Source: Lophium mytilinum
Lineage: Eukaryota; Ascomycota; Dothideomycetes; Mytilinidiales; Mytilinidiaceae
NCBI GenBank assembly: GCA_010093605.1
Contig: MU004196.1
Span: 1,379,454 to 1,443,453 of the forward strand
Length of the DNA stretch: 64,000 nt
Reading direction: 5' to 3'
Shown here piece after piece: positions 1 through 11,391 of this stretch (its first letter is position 1; each line of letters opens with the position of its first letter). A program made the translations under genes and the position numbers. The notes under the pieces are model-generated. The model did no database searches. It worked only from the letters and a program-made list of their open reading frames with translations, and was not told the origin of the DNA.

Positions 1-1535
1 GCTCGATTGGGAAGGAGAACTAAAGAGATGTTGGCTGGTTCATGGGTGGGCTGGGAGGTGTGGAGGAGAGTCGCGATAAATTTGGGAGGGCTGAGTAGTA
101 TGTGGATAGTTTGAATAGGGGTTGACGACGCCGCCGTGTGGATGGTAATGGGAGGAAGCACAACCGGCCGGGAGGGTCTCTACATCGGTTGGGCGGTCGC
201 AGGAGACCAGCACAGCTTGTCTGGTATAGAAGCATGAACCCTTCCGATGCATGGATACGTATGCTGCTGTTCGATCGAGTGCCCGAGAGGCGTGGTCCGC
301 TTGCGACATTCGCTTTGAATTCCAAAGTCGATTCTCTCAACCTCAAACCCGTCCATGGAGGTCTGCTGCAGAATCTACCATTTGGTCAGCTCAGGCTGAG
401 AACTTCTCCGCACTCCTAGAATGCCCACGTCTTCCTCCTCGCCAGCTCTTTCTTCGCCAACTGGACTTTTCTAGATCATTGTTGGCAGAGGGCGTTGGAG
501 GCGGATGCGCTCCTGGCGCTCGAGATTGAGAATGTCAACTCTCCAAAAAGAGGACTGCGCATAAACGGCTGCATCCACGCGCTATCCATCAACAATAATC
601 ACCACGCGCGGTGCCTCTGGGCGCCGGTGCCGGGAGACGAGGTTCAGGAACGAGTGGCCTTCGCAGCCTCCGAGGGAAGAGAGTGAAGACATGCCATCCC
701 GCAGGCGCGTAGGCGGTAGTGCCTCGCACGGGAAGAGCGAGTGGCTGCTGATTGTGGTGGAAGAGGTTGGCGTCGTGGTCTACGTTTACGCCAAAGGGGA
801 GTTTGCTCAGCTAGCTAGACGTGATAGAGGTGCGACTGGCCGCTGGAGTATTCAGACGTCTTCCCTTTTGCGACGCTGGTCGTGTTTGAGACCGAGTTGC
901 CAGTTTCGAACCGATGCTGTAGACCGGCTGCTGGTCTTGGCGAGCTGCTTTTGTGGTATAGTGTTTGAATGACGTTGGGGAGCTGCGCTACATGCGATAG
1001 ACCCTTTGGTGACAGCCGGTTGCGATAGAATTTTCGTCGCGATGGAATTTCCGTCGCGGGCCAAGAAATCGATTTGCGGTTTCGAATCTAGAGTTCCTGC
1101 GTGGCTGGGGCCGTCATCCGGGATGAGCTTCCTGGTTGTTGCGTTGGAGGCTAGAAAAGGGGGGGAAGAGCTCTAGGTTTTGAGTGTGATGAACGCTGCG
1201 ACCGGTACTCTTTCATTTGCGAATTCGCAATCTGCTGCGCGGACGGTGAAGGTGATGCGCTGCCGTTAAGAGCCTTTCACGGCTCGAGCTCGATGAAAAA
1301 CGCGATGTAAAGGGTTTGGCATCTTAGATTGCGCTTCAGCGGAGACAACTTTGTATGATGGTGCAAATACCCCGAGGAGCGCGGACGCGTGCAGCGAGTG
1401 TGCATGTTGATGCGCCTGGCTGCGCGATGTAGGAAATGGCCGCGCGGGTTTTGTTTCCGGCCCAGTTCTCTGCTTCATCTTACCCAGCCTCAAGCTGTAA
1501 TTTTCAGATTAAGGCTGATCTTCCATTGCCTCCGT

Positions 1536-1870
1536 CCCCAGTCACCGCCCCCTGGTCGAGTTGGTTATGCGTCCTGCTCTTTCCTTAAGCATTGAACCGC
1601 CGCTGAGATTGATTACCCATGATACCCGACCCCAGTCATCGGCCCCGGCCCGAGCTGACTGTGCTTTCCTCCTCAATCCCAATCCCCAAGACTTATCCAA
1701 CAAGGGAGCTTGATTGTATGATATATCCAGCCCCAGTCATCGCCCCGTGGGCGAAGCCGATTATGCTTCCTTCGGTATCCCAAGACTCTATCTTCAGACA
1801 GAGCTTGATTGTGCGTCCTACCCATTCCCCAAGCTGCAACCCGCCGCTGAGCTTGATTATGTCTCCTTCA
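1536..1870. repeat. Degenerate tandem repeat, about 95-100 bp unit
   Basis: The core CCCCAGTCAYCGSCCC starts at 1536, 1630 and 1731, spaced 94 and 101 bp. It is followed in each unit by a second recurring word, GAGCTTGATTRTG, near 1708, 1806 and 1853. Units are diverged and partly scrambled. Confidence 0.5.
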
Positions 1871-1904
1871 AGTGATACTTCGGTTGGGACCGCTCGAGCG
1901 CCTT

Positions 1905-2125
1905 GCGCTGGGGAAGGAAAGGGGGGTTGGCGGAAAAGTGGACGGGGAGGAGGAAAGGGAGGCGGGGGAGGAAAGGAGGATACGTAGGGCGTCGAGGATT
2001 TGGTATAGGATCGGAGGGCAGGGGGACGGGAGAAGGATGAGGTCGTAGGGAGGAGGAGGAGGCGGTGGTAAAGATAGAAGGCAGGAGGAGGAGGAGGAGG
2101 AGGAGAAAGTGGAGGAAGGGGCCGC
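1905..2125 (+). repeat. Purine-rich (GGA/GAG) tract
   Basis: About 220 bases consist almost wholly of G and A on the + strand, with runs of GGGGG and repeated GGAGGA. Such tracts can form G-quadruplex or triplex structures in vitro; no function is implied. Confidence 0.7.
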
Positions 2126-3525
2126 AGGGGGGGAGGTCTAAATGCTAGACACTTAGAAGTAATTAGTGGTTTCGTTGACTTAAGGTTGCTGCGCGACCAA
2201 GAGGCAGGTTGGATGATTAGAATAACAAAAGGCTTGCGCAGGGTCTGTGTAGACCCTGCTAGTGTTCTAGCTGTGTAGGGGAGTAGACGCGGGACGATCG
2301 GTTTTGGAGGCGGAGTTTGCTATATTCCAATTTTTGCCCTGGTGATGAGTTTGGCGTTGGATATCGCGGTCGAGCAAGAAAATTCGGTGGGCTTTGCTGT
2401 TCTTGGCAGCTCTCCTAGGCTCAAGGAAGGTATCGTCTTCGCCGAGAGCGTTGCGTTGCGTGACGACAGTGAAGGATGTCTGGATGTAGTGGGGAGCAGA
2501 TGGGACCACAACTTGCGAGCGCCATACCTATGCGCTCTCCATGGTATCAACACCAAGAACAGACCTGGAAGAAACGAGCACACAGAGGGCGAACCTACGG
2601 CGGACGAGTCGCGCAGCTCCAAGAGAATTCCTCTGTTGGGATTGAACACGGTTTGCCTTGCGACCCGGTGGTCAGGTTGAATCAAGCGGGGCCCCGAAGT
2701 GGCCGCAAAGGTGTAGGAGCTTTTGGGAAGTTCAGAGTCGAAACTACAAGAGACTTTGCTATAGGTTGGAACATGTGGACACCTAGTTGATGGTCATACC
2801 TAGCGGGTTTGCGCGATTTGGACGCCGTGGTGATAGGCCGCTGAGGCGCTAGGAGCGCGTCGAGGCTCGGCGAGGAAAGGACGGCAATTGAGTGGAGTAT
2901 CTGCAGTACTCGCAAGGTGATGTGGGGCGAATCCTGAGATAATGAGGATGGGTGATGGTTGGTGTTGAGGTTGGTGTTGCGTTTAGAGAATGGCCGTGTT
3001 GTGGGAGGCCGTTTGCCCGCGCATCGCCATCGACGGACTGGGGAAAAGCGCAGAGCACGACAATAAGACCACAAGAAAGTAGACGGCCTTCAATTGGATT
3101 AAAGTTATCATTGGGTAACAATTTTGGGGGTTTTGTCTATCGCAGGTGAGTTAGTCAGGGGGGAGCTTCTCGGAGGCATTCAGTGCAGCACGACTGACAC
3201 GCGTTTTTGAGTATGGCGAGGGACGGCGACACAGCGCATCGGCTCATCACTGCAGAGAGACATCCGATAGTATAGGCATAAGATGCAAAAGAGTTGAGCT
3301 GCCTACGACACGTCCCTAAGACCTTTTCAGCCTTTCCCATAGGCTCGACAGAGAGGGTCCAACCAGCCCCACAATTCGGCAAGCCTTGCCGTGGACCGGG
3401 CCGTACACTCGAGTTTTGATGTTCTTCACTTGTCCGTCTTTCCCCTTCCACCGTCCTTCCTCCACCGTTCTTCCTCCACTCAATACATCTTCCAGCCACG
3501 GATCTCCACCGCCTGAGCCAGCTCG

Positions 3526-3993
3526 ATGTCCCCTCCATGGGCTCAGATGCTAGAAACATTCGCGACATTCAACAAGAAGAGCAAGCACATCCTGTTAGAC
3601 AAGCACCTCGTTGATTTCGCCAATACCACCATCAACCGACCAGACATGAAGGGTGAGCTTGACGTTTTCAACCGGGTAATGCCTCGAGATGATATCGCCG
3701 TTAAAATATTCTTGGAAAGCTGCGCGACTGGAGCACGCCTGATCGTCAGCAAGGCACACATTTTCTGGAACGAAAATTTCGTAGACGTCAAACTGGTACG
3801 GGTGGCCATTCTCATGGAGCAAATCACGAAGGACACAATTGAACAGCTACGTTCGAACGGCTTTCTAACGGCCTTTGACGAGAACCTGATATTTGGACGT
3901 ACAGTTCTTCACGGGACTCTTGATTACTGCTTACGGCACTTCCGATTGGTGTTTCACAACAGCACCTTCGAAACCTTTTCACGGCGACACTGA
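3526..3993 (+). CDS. Unrecognised 155-aa protein
   Basis: An uninterrupted ATG-to-stop frame of 155 codons. Composition is protein-like: alternating hydrophobic and charged residues (MPRDDIAVKIFLES near residue 52, VDVKLVRVAILMEQITKD near 87) suggest a folded alpha/beta domain. I do not recognise the family, and it does not show the intron or motifs of families A or B. No signal peptide or membrane segment is evident. The ATG at 3526 is the first in frame. Downstream sequence carries a thrice-repeated motif, so the 3' end may be altered by repeat expansion or a missed splice. Real but unidentified gene, or the remnant of one. Confidence 0.45.
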   Translation: MSPPWAQMLETFATFNKKSKHILLDKHLVDFANTTINRPDMKGELDVFNRVMPRDDIAVKIFLESCATGARLIVSKAHIFWNENFVDVKLVRVAILMEQITKDTIEQLRSNGFLTAFDENLIFGRTVLHGTLDYCLRHFRLVFHNSTFETFSRRH

Positions 3994-4071
3994 TCACCTT
4001 TTGCGGCCAATTCGATCGCCTTGTTACGCAGCTACTCCTCGTGTCGTCTCATCGGCTATGATGGGTACCGC

Positions 4072-4380
4072 GTACTCGCGAGAGTTCCATGGCGAAGATT
4101 GCTTGCGCAAGCGGTTCGAACTGATTGGCAAGAAGCTAAAGGGAGTGCCGATCATTGCCCAGCAGACCGGAGCGGAAAGAATGTCGAATCGCGCCGGTAC
4201 TCGCGTGAGTTCCATGGAGCCTGCAGCCCCTGGATCCAGTTCAAAAGCTTCTGTGGATCAACCAGCAGACGCGGAAAGAGGTGTCCAATGAGGTCTTCAA
4301 ACACGTCGAATGGATCTCCTTTTCTAATCATTGTTTCTGCGCCCGTTGCGCCGGTATTCGAGTGAGTTGCATGGGGGAAG
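4072..4380 (+). repeat. Three-copy degenerate repeat downstream of the 155-aa frame
   Basis: Related words beginning GTACTCGCGAGAGTTCCATG recur at 4072, 4197 and 4354 (spacing 125 and 157 bp). Translated, the first two give a YSREFHG motif, but in different frames, so the copies are not one continuous coding repeat. Confidence 0.4.
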
Positions 4381-7100
4381 CGCCTCTTGTGGTTTAGATC
4401 TCGTCTGTCTGCAGCTTGTAGGTACACCTTCACCTTCTCTTCTTGCTCCCATCGCTAATATTGGCACGAACAGATGATGATTTGGGGAAAAACTTACGTC
4501 AACCAGCGCGAGCACTATTCTAAGTTCGAAAACCAAAAGCAAGGCAATGTGAGCTGATTCTACTACTGCTGGCACCCAGTGAGGGCCGGAGCTTCCGGAG
4601 TATTCCACGTCCGGCGCAAGAACCTGATGCGAACATCTGCTCCTTCCCGAGAAAGAGAGCACGCACGGGGTCGCCTCAACAGCAGTCTATGCCTCCCCCT
4701 ACGCATGAAGACTACCCTCTAGCACCCGCAGGTCTGGTCCGCTCTGGTCATAAGGCATGGTAGAAGGCGACGGATGGCGGACCAGGTCAGGGAAGAAGTC
4801 AGTGACGGCTCGATTGTTGATTGGCAAGACGAGGGTATTCGGGTGTTTTTAGGTCAAGGGACCTGAAGAACGGACCAGAGCATGGAGAGTTCTGGTTCCG
4901 AGAGAGCCAAGAAGAGGCGTCCTACCCTTATAAAGACGATATCAGACGTCGCGAAATCAATTCGCTCACACAGGAACAGATCCTCAGACGACGACCCATT
5001 ACCCTACGATCACTCACCGACATGTGTTTTGCTGGCTGGGTCTTCTCGGGATTTGTTTTAAGTAGGAGGTTGGAGAAGCGGAGGAGGAATCTTCGGCATG
5101 AGATCATGTTGCAAAAAGTTATACTCTCATTAATTCGAATACTTGGTTAGCTCTCGAGTTCACTTTCTATAATTGCAAGACGCTATAGCTAATGTCTGTC
5201 TCGATTGTGATATCTAAGACATACCTCTTTACCTTACCATCGTGTGGGCGAGTGAATGCAGAGAAAGCTACGTTTCGCAGTTTTAACCAAATTAACCCAC
5301 TAATGCACCATATCCTACTCCAGAAGCTAAAGTCCCTCTTCCACAATTTTCGGTCATGGTTAGGGAGCCTAAAGGCCGCCCATTCACACCAGCGGTGACG
5401 GAATGCTCCCCCCAACGTCCGCACTACCTAAGAACGTCCCATGATGATGCCGCCCACCCCAGTTTTGGCTAAAACTCCTGTCGGAGAAGGCTGGTTTTTG
5501 GCTAGCCCATTCACCTCAATGGCCCCTCAACATGCCGACGTAGATACTGCATGCCTGCGTATGACCCCCGAGCTGTGCGATATGCCATAGAAAATCCGCG
5601 CGCCCGATGGCTGCTCAGTGCGGCAAGGGCCAGGGGGCCAGGTGGGCAGCGAGGCCATTTTCGGCGCGATTGCTCGGCCTGGCGGCTTCGGAAGTGGATG
5701 CTGGAAGTTCGCAATGTGTCCTGATAGTATTGAGATAGCTTGGATGAGGTTGTGAATGCAGGAAGTGCGGCGGCGACTCAGTGAGGGATTCATCGTAGAT
5801 GCTGGGCTGGCGACTGTCTAGGCCGCATTCACCCCACCACGGCCGCGCGAAGAGGCGCTGGAGGTTCCGCCAACTCAAAGAGTGTCGTTGGGCTCCTTAG
5901 TCTCTTTTGGGAATTCGGCGACGGCTGCGGCTGCTCACTGGGGGACGCCGTGGCCGTGGCGGAGGCGGCTATCACGGCCGTTTCATCGTGGTTTTCCAAC
6001 ATGACGGCCGCGTAAAGACGTGCTGGAGGTGCCAGACACCAGAGAAATGCCTCTGAGGTCATTAACATCCAATAGGAATTCACTCACGACGAGACCTGCT
6101 CACTGAGGAACGACCGCGGCTGAGGCCGACAGGTGGAGTCACAGCCATCTCAGCTCGATTTCGCTAACGCCCCGGCCCCTGAGTAGCACGCTGTCATTGC
6201 GCCTTGAGATTTAGGGGCTTCGAGCCTCCGGGTATCATTATGAAGGGGCACGAAGCGTCTTGCCTCCTTCGTGAGGGCCGGCGGCGGCACGGTGTGGGTT
6301 CGACAGCCGCTGGCAGGGGGAGAACTCAACGCCACGGCCCCCAAGAGAGTTGTTAGGAATGGGGGAGGTTCATAGGCTTCTTTTAGCTGCCCTGAGCTGC
6401 TATGCAGACGTAGGAAGAATTCAAGCTTCTCAGTGGCAAACGACGCTGCTCGTCGCTGACGCGACCGTCGCCGGCCCGGGGCGCGCCAGGGCTCCGCGCC
6501 ACGGCCACGGAGGAAGATGCTGAGGGTGGCGGACGTATATAGATCTCTGTCAAGTGTCCTAAGCCGCTCTAACATTGCAGGATGGTTCCCGGGATCTCAG
6601 TGACGGACGTCGCTACTCGACGCGGGCGCCACGGTCGCTAGCTGAGGGCGTGAGAGCGCACATCGCCATGAGTTTGTGGAGGCAGGGCAAAACACGGCAA
6701 TAAATGGGGAGTACCCTAGTGCATCTACGTAGCCTTTCTGTCTCATCAGGAATCGGGAAAAGGCGTGGACATGATGCCGCTGAGGGCGGGCGAGGCAACG
6801 AAGGCGGCACCGTTCCATCACGGCGACCAGCGAGCGAGCTGCTGCCATTGTGAAGCTCGGCAGGGGGACAAACTAGACTGAACATTCTCTAGTGACATGC
6901 GGAAGAGGGTCAGGCTTCAGCATAACCCAGCGGCGTTGGGTGGCCGCTCAACACCAGGCCGTCAAGGCCAGAATTGTGGCGGCGCGGCCACGCAGCCTGG
7001 TGGAGAATTACGGGTCTCATCAACTCAGAGCTCTACAGGCAGCATGGAATGTATCCTTGGAATAGGTTGACAACGTGCCGCAAGGCTGAGCGACGGCAGG
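4381..7100. other. Gene-poor stretch with local duplications
   Basis: No gene is supported. A GC-rich segment at 5.5-6.2 kb contains a diverged duplication: the word CGGCCGCG followed by AAGASGYGCTGGAGGT occurs at about 5840 and 6005, spaced 165 bp. Long open frames on the minus strand here look like by-products of high GC content. Confidence 0.4.
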
Positions 7101-7192
7101 CGGCCGGTCAACACCATCCGCGTCGGCCGGTCAACACCATCAGCGTCGGCCGGTCAACACCATCAGTGTCGGCCGCTCAACACCATCAGCGT
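7101..7192 (+). repeat. 23-bp minisatellite, four units
   Basis: Four consecutive 23-bp units begin CGGCCGGTCAACACCATC. They differ at only a few positions (the fourth has GCTC for GGTC). The unit length is not a multiple of three, so this is not a coding repeat. A related word also occurs upstream near 6940. Confidence 0.85.
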
Positions 7193-7342
7193 CGCGTCGC
7201 TACAGTATCGCGACATCAAGTCATGTCACAAGCAGCACAACACCCAAGGCGAGGACTGGTACAGACAGCAAGGCACGTCAATCACAGGCAAAGCACATCA
7301 ACCGCAAGCAAGGCCTCAACCACAACCAAAAAAATCTGAAGC

Positions 7343-7769
7343 ATTTCTTCTTCAAGCACCCGCACAAGGCGAGCCACTCAATGAAAAAAGTAAGTAGGGC
7401 TGTATCCGACCCGGCGGATTCAGCAGACCATCAAGAGGGTCTGCCACAACTCCTAACCGGGTACCATACACCACAGAGCTTGTTGAAAGCCCTGGGCGGT
7501 ACCACCTACAACGTGTATTAGCGAGTCGAATTGCCAAAGAGGGAGGAGAAGGGACTTATCTTTTTTCATTAGTGTTCCACGCTTTGTCGTTGAGACCGGC
7601 AAGTCTCCCTAGAGGAGACGAGTAGTTAGCCATTCTGTTTCAAAGACGAGCACGACCACGACTGACGATGCTGAAAAAAAGATTGTAGGTTCGAGGACTG
7701 GACCTGCTTATGTAGGAGAAATTCCGCCAAGACTTCTGGATGACTCATCAACGCTACGTAGTTTAATCG
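7343..7769 (+). repeat. Dispersed repeat, copy a (SMKK element)
   Basis: The left end carries a roughly 48-bp block (7343-7390) that reads FFFKHPHKASHSMKK in one frame. The right end carries a block at 7741-7769 starting TGACTCATCARCGCTA. The same two blocks in the same order and strand bound segments at 33632-33943 and 38516-38866, so this is one copy of a dispersed element. The middle is diverged. No terminal inverted repeat or target duplication was found. It may be a duplicated gene fragment, since the left block stays readable in all copies. Confidence 0.5.
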
Positions 7770-8017
7770 GCTCCGTTCTGGACGTTTTAGATGAGGGGAC
7801 AGGGTGCCAGGAACCAGTGAAGTTGGCGGGGTACCACTGGGTGGTAACCAGGTGCCTGTCACATGATCACTGAAGCTTCGGCCACCCAAGACGTGCACAG
7901 CATTACCGAGAAATTAGAGACCTGTCCCATTAAGCCAGCCACCTCGCTTTCAGCATTACCAAGAAGATACAATCCTGTTCTCCCAAGCCAGTCATCTCGT
8001 CCTCAGCATCCGGCACC

Positions 8018-8547
8018 ATGATCATCATCAAGTACGGCTACGACGAGCGCAGCCGGCGAAGAATTGGCCGTCGAATTGACGAGATCATGGCCACTGAGTC
8101 TGCCGAGCCGCGATTCCTGTACGTCTAGCTTCCTTTTCGTACCATACCAAGTGCAGTTTGCTAACAGAAACGAAGCAGAGAGGCGAGTTTGATGCGCAGC
8201 GAGCACACCAAAGAAGAAGTCGAGATCCGTCGCCAGTGGAGGGCGGCCAAGACGTACGGTAGATCCTGCAAGCCATAGTCTTATCACTCAACTAACGCAT
8301 TTCCAGTGCGGAGCAGTGCCAGAACCGACTAGACACCAACATCAAGGAAGAGGAGAGCGGCGAAGGCCTTGCTGCTGCCATTGCAATGAAAGATCTCGGC
8401 GAATGGATTACCCCGCCTCCTCCATCACCACCTGCACGCTCAGCCGCCGAGTTGCTTTTGGCTCCGAGAGATGAGAGGTACGGGGGCGGAGAATGGTGTG
8501 TCGACGAAGCGGTGGAAAATGAGAATCCCTGGGAGGTCGTAGAATAG
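8018..8547 (+). CDS. Unrecognised 138-aa protein, three exons
   Basis: Exons 8018-8118, 8179-8253 and 8307-8547 join to 139 codons. Both introns (60 and 53 nt) start GTACG and end AG; intron 2 has an ACTAAC branch site, and both junctions are phase 2, which keeps the frame. The protein starts MIIIKYGYDERSRRRIGRR, has a charged middle (SEHTKEEVEIRRQWRAAKT) and a proline cluster (TPPPPSPP), and ends with an acidic tail ENENPWEVVE. There is no signal peptide or membrane segment; it is probably cytosolic or nuclear. I do not recognise the family. The consistent splice structure is the main reason to think it is real. Confidence 0.65.
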
Positions 8548-9087
8548 AGCGTAGCGTTCTAGTGACAAGGCGTCGTACCATTCTGTAAGCAAGGGAATAA
8601 GTGTAGAGAAAGTAGGCTGGCGGAGACGATAGTGTGATTTGAAGCTTGGAACTGCCCGCGGCATCTGGAGCCTTTAGAATGTATGATTCTCGCAATCTTT
8701 TTGTGTGCCGCCCAAGCCTATTCTTTGACTACTCGCGGCTGCATTTTGGTGGGCGACGGAGACTCTGCAGGTGCTGAATTGTGATGCCTGAGATATCTAT
8801 TGTGACTCTTTGACTGACGTTGAACCCCTCATTGTGGTCGAAGAAATTTCAACCCCAAGGAAAATGAATCAGTCCATGTTTATTTGCGGTCATTAGGCCA
8901 CTACAGACGGTTGCATCGTATTCACAGAGAGATGGTTCTATTCACAGGATCTGAAGTGTTGAGACGACTCGTATCTGGAAAAGAGTGGAATTGTGGTATC
9001 ATTTTTCCAACGCCCGGACCCCATCTCAATTGAAGCAAAGTCTGAACCAATAGTGACGCCTTCCTATACTTTTCGACATGCCCCCCG

Positions 9088-9300
9088 ATGGTATCACCCT
9101 TCTCCAAAGAGGTCTATCTGCTGGTCCAGAATGAAGATCTAGCGCTGAAGCGTCTAAGCTATATACTAGCTAGCAGCCGCGAAACCGAGCCCAAGAATCT
9201 GGCTGAGAAAGCGGCCATCGGAGAGGCAGACAACGACAGGCTGGAAGAATTGGTCCAGGAGGGCCAGACGACTCCATCTACAGCGTCAGCACTTGAGTAG
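9088..9300 (+). CDS. Possible small protein, 70 aa
   Basis: A single open frame with ATG and stop, rich in charged residues and predicted amphipathic helix (NEDLALKRLSYILASSRE, then DNDRLEELVQEG). It ends 40 bp from the 3' end of the convergent gene A1. No homologue is recognised, and so short a frame could arise by chance. It could also be the last exon of a larger gene. Confidence 0.3.
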   Translation: MVSPFSKEVYLLVQNEDLALKRLSYILASSRETEPKNLAEKAAIGEADNDRLEELVQEGQTTPSTASALE

Positions 9301-9339
9301 CACAATGGTGATCTGGAGGCGACTACTCATCCCTTACGC

Positions 9340-9936
9340 TCAATGCCTAAACAAGCCACGGGTACGTCCAGTCGTGGAGGGCACCTCCGGTTCCGCGAGG
9401 TAGAACTCATAATGCATAGGCGTCAGTCCCGCACCTCCGAAGTCTACGACAAGCTCCGAAAGCGCTGGGAGGCACCACTCGCGGTACCGATCAACGACGG
9501 GCTGCTCCAGAGAATACGCCACCGCGTCCACGAAGCCTTGGGCAGCGCGCTGGGAAATGGGCGTTAGCTTAAGTCGAGGGCTGATGAGAGGGAAGATACG
9601 TACTTCTTGAACTACCTCGGGGCTTAGCTCAACTACCATCTCCAGCCGCTTGAGGTGGTGCAGCCGGCTGGCCTTGAAAGGCTCAAGGTAGGAGGGTGAC
9701 AGGTGCTGCCAATTGTCCTCGCCAGGGCCAAGAGTGACTCGCAGCAGTAGAGTGGTTCTGTCCGCTAGAGCGCCGCTTGCGATGTAAGAACGGAGTTCGC
9801 CCAGGATGACTTGTTGGAGGGTCTTGATCCGTTTTTCGACTGACAGAAGCCAGGATTCTCGATTCATGGCCGTGGGCGGGGGCATTGAGACGGGCGAAGG
9901 AGAGGGAGTGACGTAAAGTTGGGCGGGCATCATCAT
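9340..9936 (-). CDS. Family A paralogue A1 (unknown function)
   Basis: Exon 1 is 9604-9936 and exon 2 is 9340-9549. The 54-nt intron has a GTACGT donor, GCTAAC branch site and CCCAG acceptor. The product is 180 aa from the ATG at 9936; the frame is open further upstream to about 10040 with no ATG, so an upstream exon is possible. Exon 1 ends after an HHLKRLEMVVELS strand; exon 2 contains LPALSELVVDFGGAGLTP then MHYEFYLAEP, matching the second-half pattern of the other family A members. The N-terminus is Pro/Ser/Met-rich. The intron is a multiple of three without a stop, so retention would add 18 residues. Function unknown. Confidence 0.65.
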   Translation of the reverse strand: MMMPAQLYVTPSPSPVSMPPPTAMNRESWLLSVEKRIKTLQQVILGELRSYIASGALADRTTLLLRVTLGPGEDNWQHLSPSYLEPFKASRLHHLKRLEMVVELSPEVVQEVRIFPLISPRLKLTPISQRAAQGFVDAVAYSLEQPVVDRYREWCLPALSELVVDFGGAGLTPMHYEFYLAEPEVPSTTGRTRGLFRH

Positions 9937-10433
9937 GGTTTCGGTAGGTGGCTTCTTGAGTGGAGAATCTCGAGGTGGTGGTTGTGGTGTAGCTGGAGAC
10001 TTTGGTGAGAGTTCGTCTTCCGGAGAAGACACGTTTTCTTATTCAAGTTCATTGTGAAGTGGTCATCAATTCAGCTGTGACACAAAGAATTTTCCTGAGG
10101 TCGACATCGCATACATCTTCCACGCTTGTAGATTCACCGTCGCGAATTGAATCCTGCAGAGCTTGGATCAGAGAAGGCCTACCTTCATGAGCCTATCATA
10201 CGGTTAAGAGATCTCCAGTTCTGGTTCAGGGGGTTTTGCTTTTGACATTCTGATGCCAAATTACTCAGTATGTTCGGGGTCGTCTCACGAGCATTAGTTG
10301 AAGCGCAAATTCATGTGTTGTAGAACCAGATATTTGACGTCATGGTTGGACAAAACTTGAGAGAGCCCCAAAGCAAAGAAAACCAGGAAGAAGCACCAGA
10401 CGCTGTCCAAATCCGGCGAAGCCACCCATCATC

Positions 10434-11041
10434 TCACACTGTAGAAACTTGCAAACCTTCTCTCCGGGCAGTATACTCCTGGGCGGCGGGGCTGACAGGG
10501 AGTGAAGACACTAGTGAAACAATTAGTATATGGTAATACAATTAACGGGGGGTATTTCTTACGCTTCTGGCTACCTGGCAACTTTTCCCAGGAGCCATCG
10601 TCGAGACGCTCGTAGACGGCGCACGCGATGTCATTGCGATCGCCCACATACGCGACAAGCGTCACATTGAGGCGCCGTAAGTTGGTGCTTATCTGCTGGC
10701 AACGGGCGGCGATGTTGGCTGCTTGCGGAAGTAGATAGACAGCAGACTGGACATCAAAGGCCATAGTCAGTGGAGTGCGCTGCAAAGAGTAATGTGGTAT
10801 GCCTTACCAGACGGTCACTCGGTCTGTATGATACACGGATGGCCACCTCATAGGTGCGCGTGCTGCCCAGTTCTGCAAGCAAAGCCAAGTAGTCGTCCGC
10901 AGTTTGAGGGTCATTGGCCATGAACCCCACGTCGATGGCATCGCATTCCTTGGCTTCAGGAGTGGCCAACAACACGGCTAGCTGCTGTTCAGACAGGGCT
11001 TGGCCGTCGGGGGTGGCAAGCAGACCTGGATAGTTCGACAT
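10434..11041 (-). CDS. Family A paralogue A2 (unknown function), three exons
   Basis: Exons 10808-11041, 10563-10746 and 10434-10510 encode 164 aa. Intron 1 (61 nt) is phase 0 at the family position; intron 2 (52 nt) is phase 1 with a TACTAAT branch site. Family features are YEVAIRVSYRPSDRL just before intron 1, and NLRRLNVTLVAYVGDRND followed by AVYERLDDGSWEKL after it. The third exon encodes a short tail (SSLPVSPAAQEY) unlike other members except that A4 also has a third exon at the same place. Start chosen at 11041 because the frame upstream lacks ATG. It lies head-to-head with A3, 350 bp apart. Function not recognised. Confidence 0.65.
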
Positions 11042-11391
11042 TTCGTCTGCTGTGGGCGTGGTTGAAGAGTTGGTGGAGTTGGCTTTCGTGGGCGGAGGAG
11101 GCGAGCGAGAGTTGTTGAAGACTGGTGCAGGCAGCTTCGAAATGTGTCCACGGTAGCAGAATAACAGCAGAACGCCATTGACGTGACGCACAATGTTTCG
11201 ATATGATCTGTTAGCCGCGAGTAGGCGTCTCGGGTCTTCGGAAGCCGTAACTCTTTTCGCTAGACAGTCAAACTCTCCACCGCTCTACACGAACCTCCTC
11301 TCCAGCCTCCACAGCCAATTTTCATCCCACACAACCAACCAACGTACACAACTCCTTCAAACCCACATAACCACACTCCATCACTCTCACA

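Larger units (their letters stand above)
1..3525. other. Gene-poor stretch
   Basis: No gene can be supported here. Several open frames of 60-130 codons exist on both strands, but none has a convincing composition, splice structure or relative elsewhere in the window. The stretch contains a degenerate repeat cluster near 1.5-1.9 kb and a strongly purine-biased tract near 1.9-2.1 kb, listed separately. It may hold decayed genes that are no longer readable. Confidence 0.5.

Noticed and set aside
10754-10808. 28-nt intron in A2 (GTAAGG to the first GCAG)
   Set aside because: Too short for a fungal spliceosomal intron; the next acceptor gives 61 nt with a CTGAC branch site and restores the family alignment.
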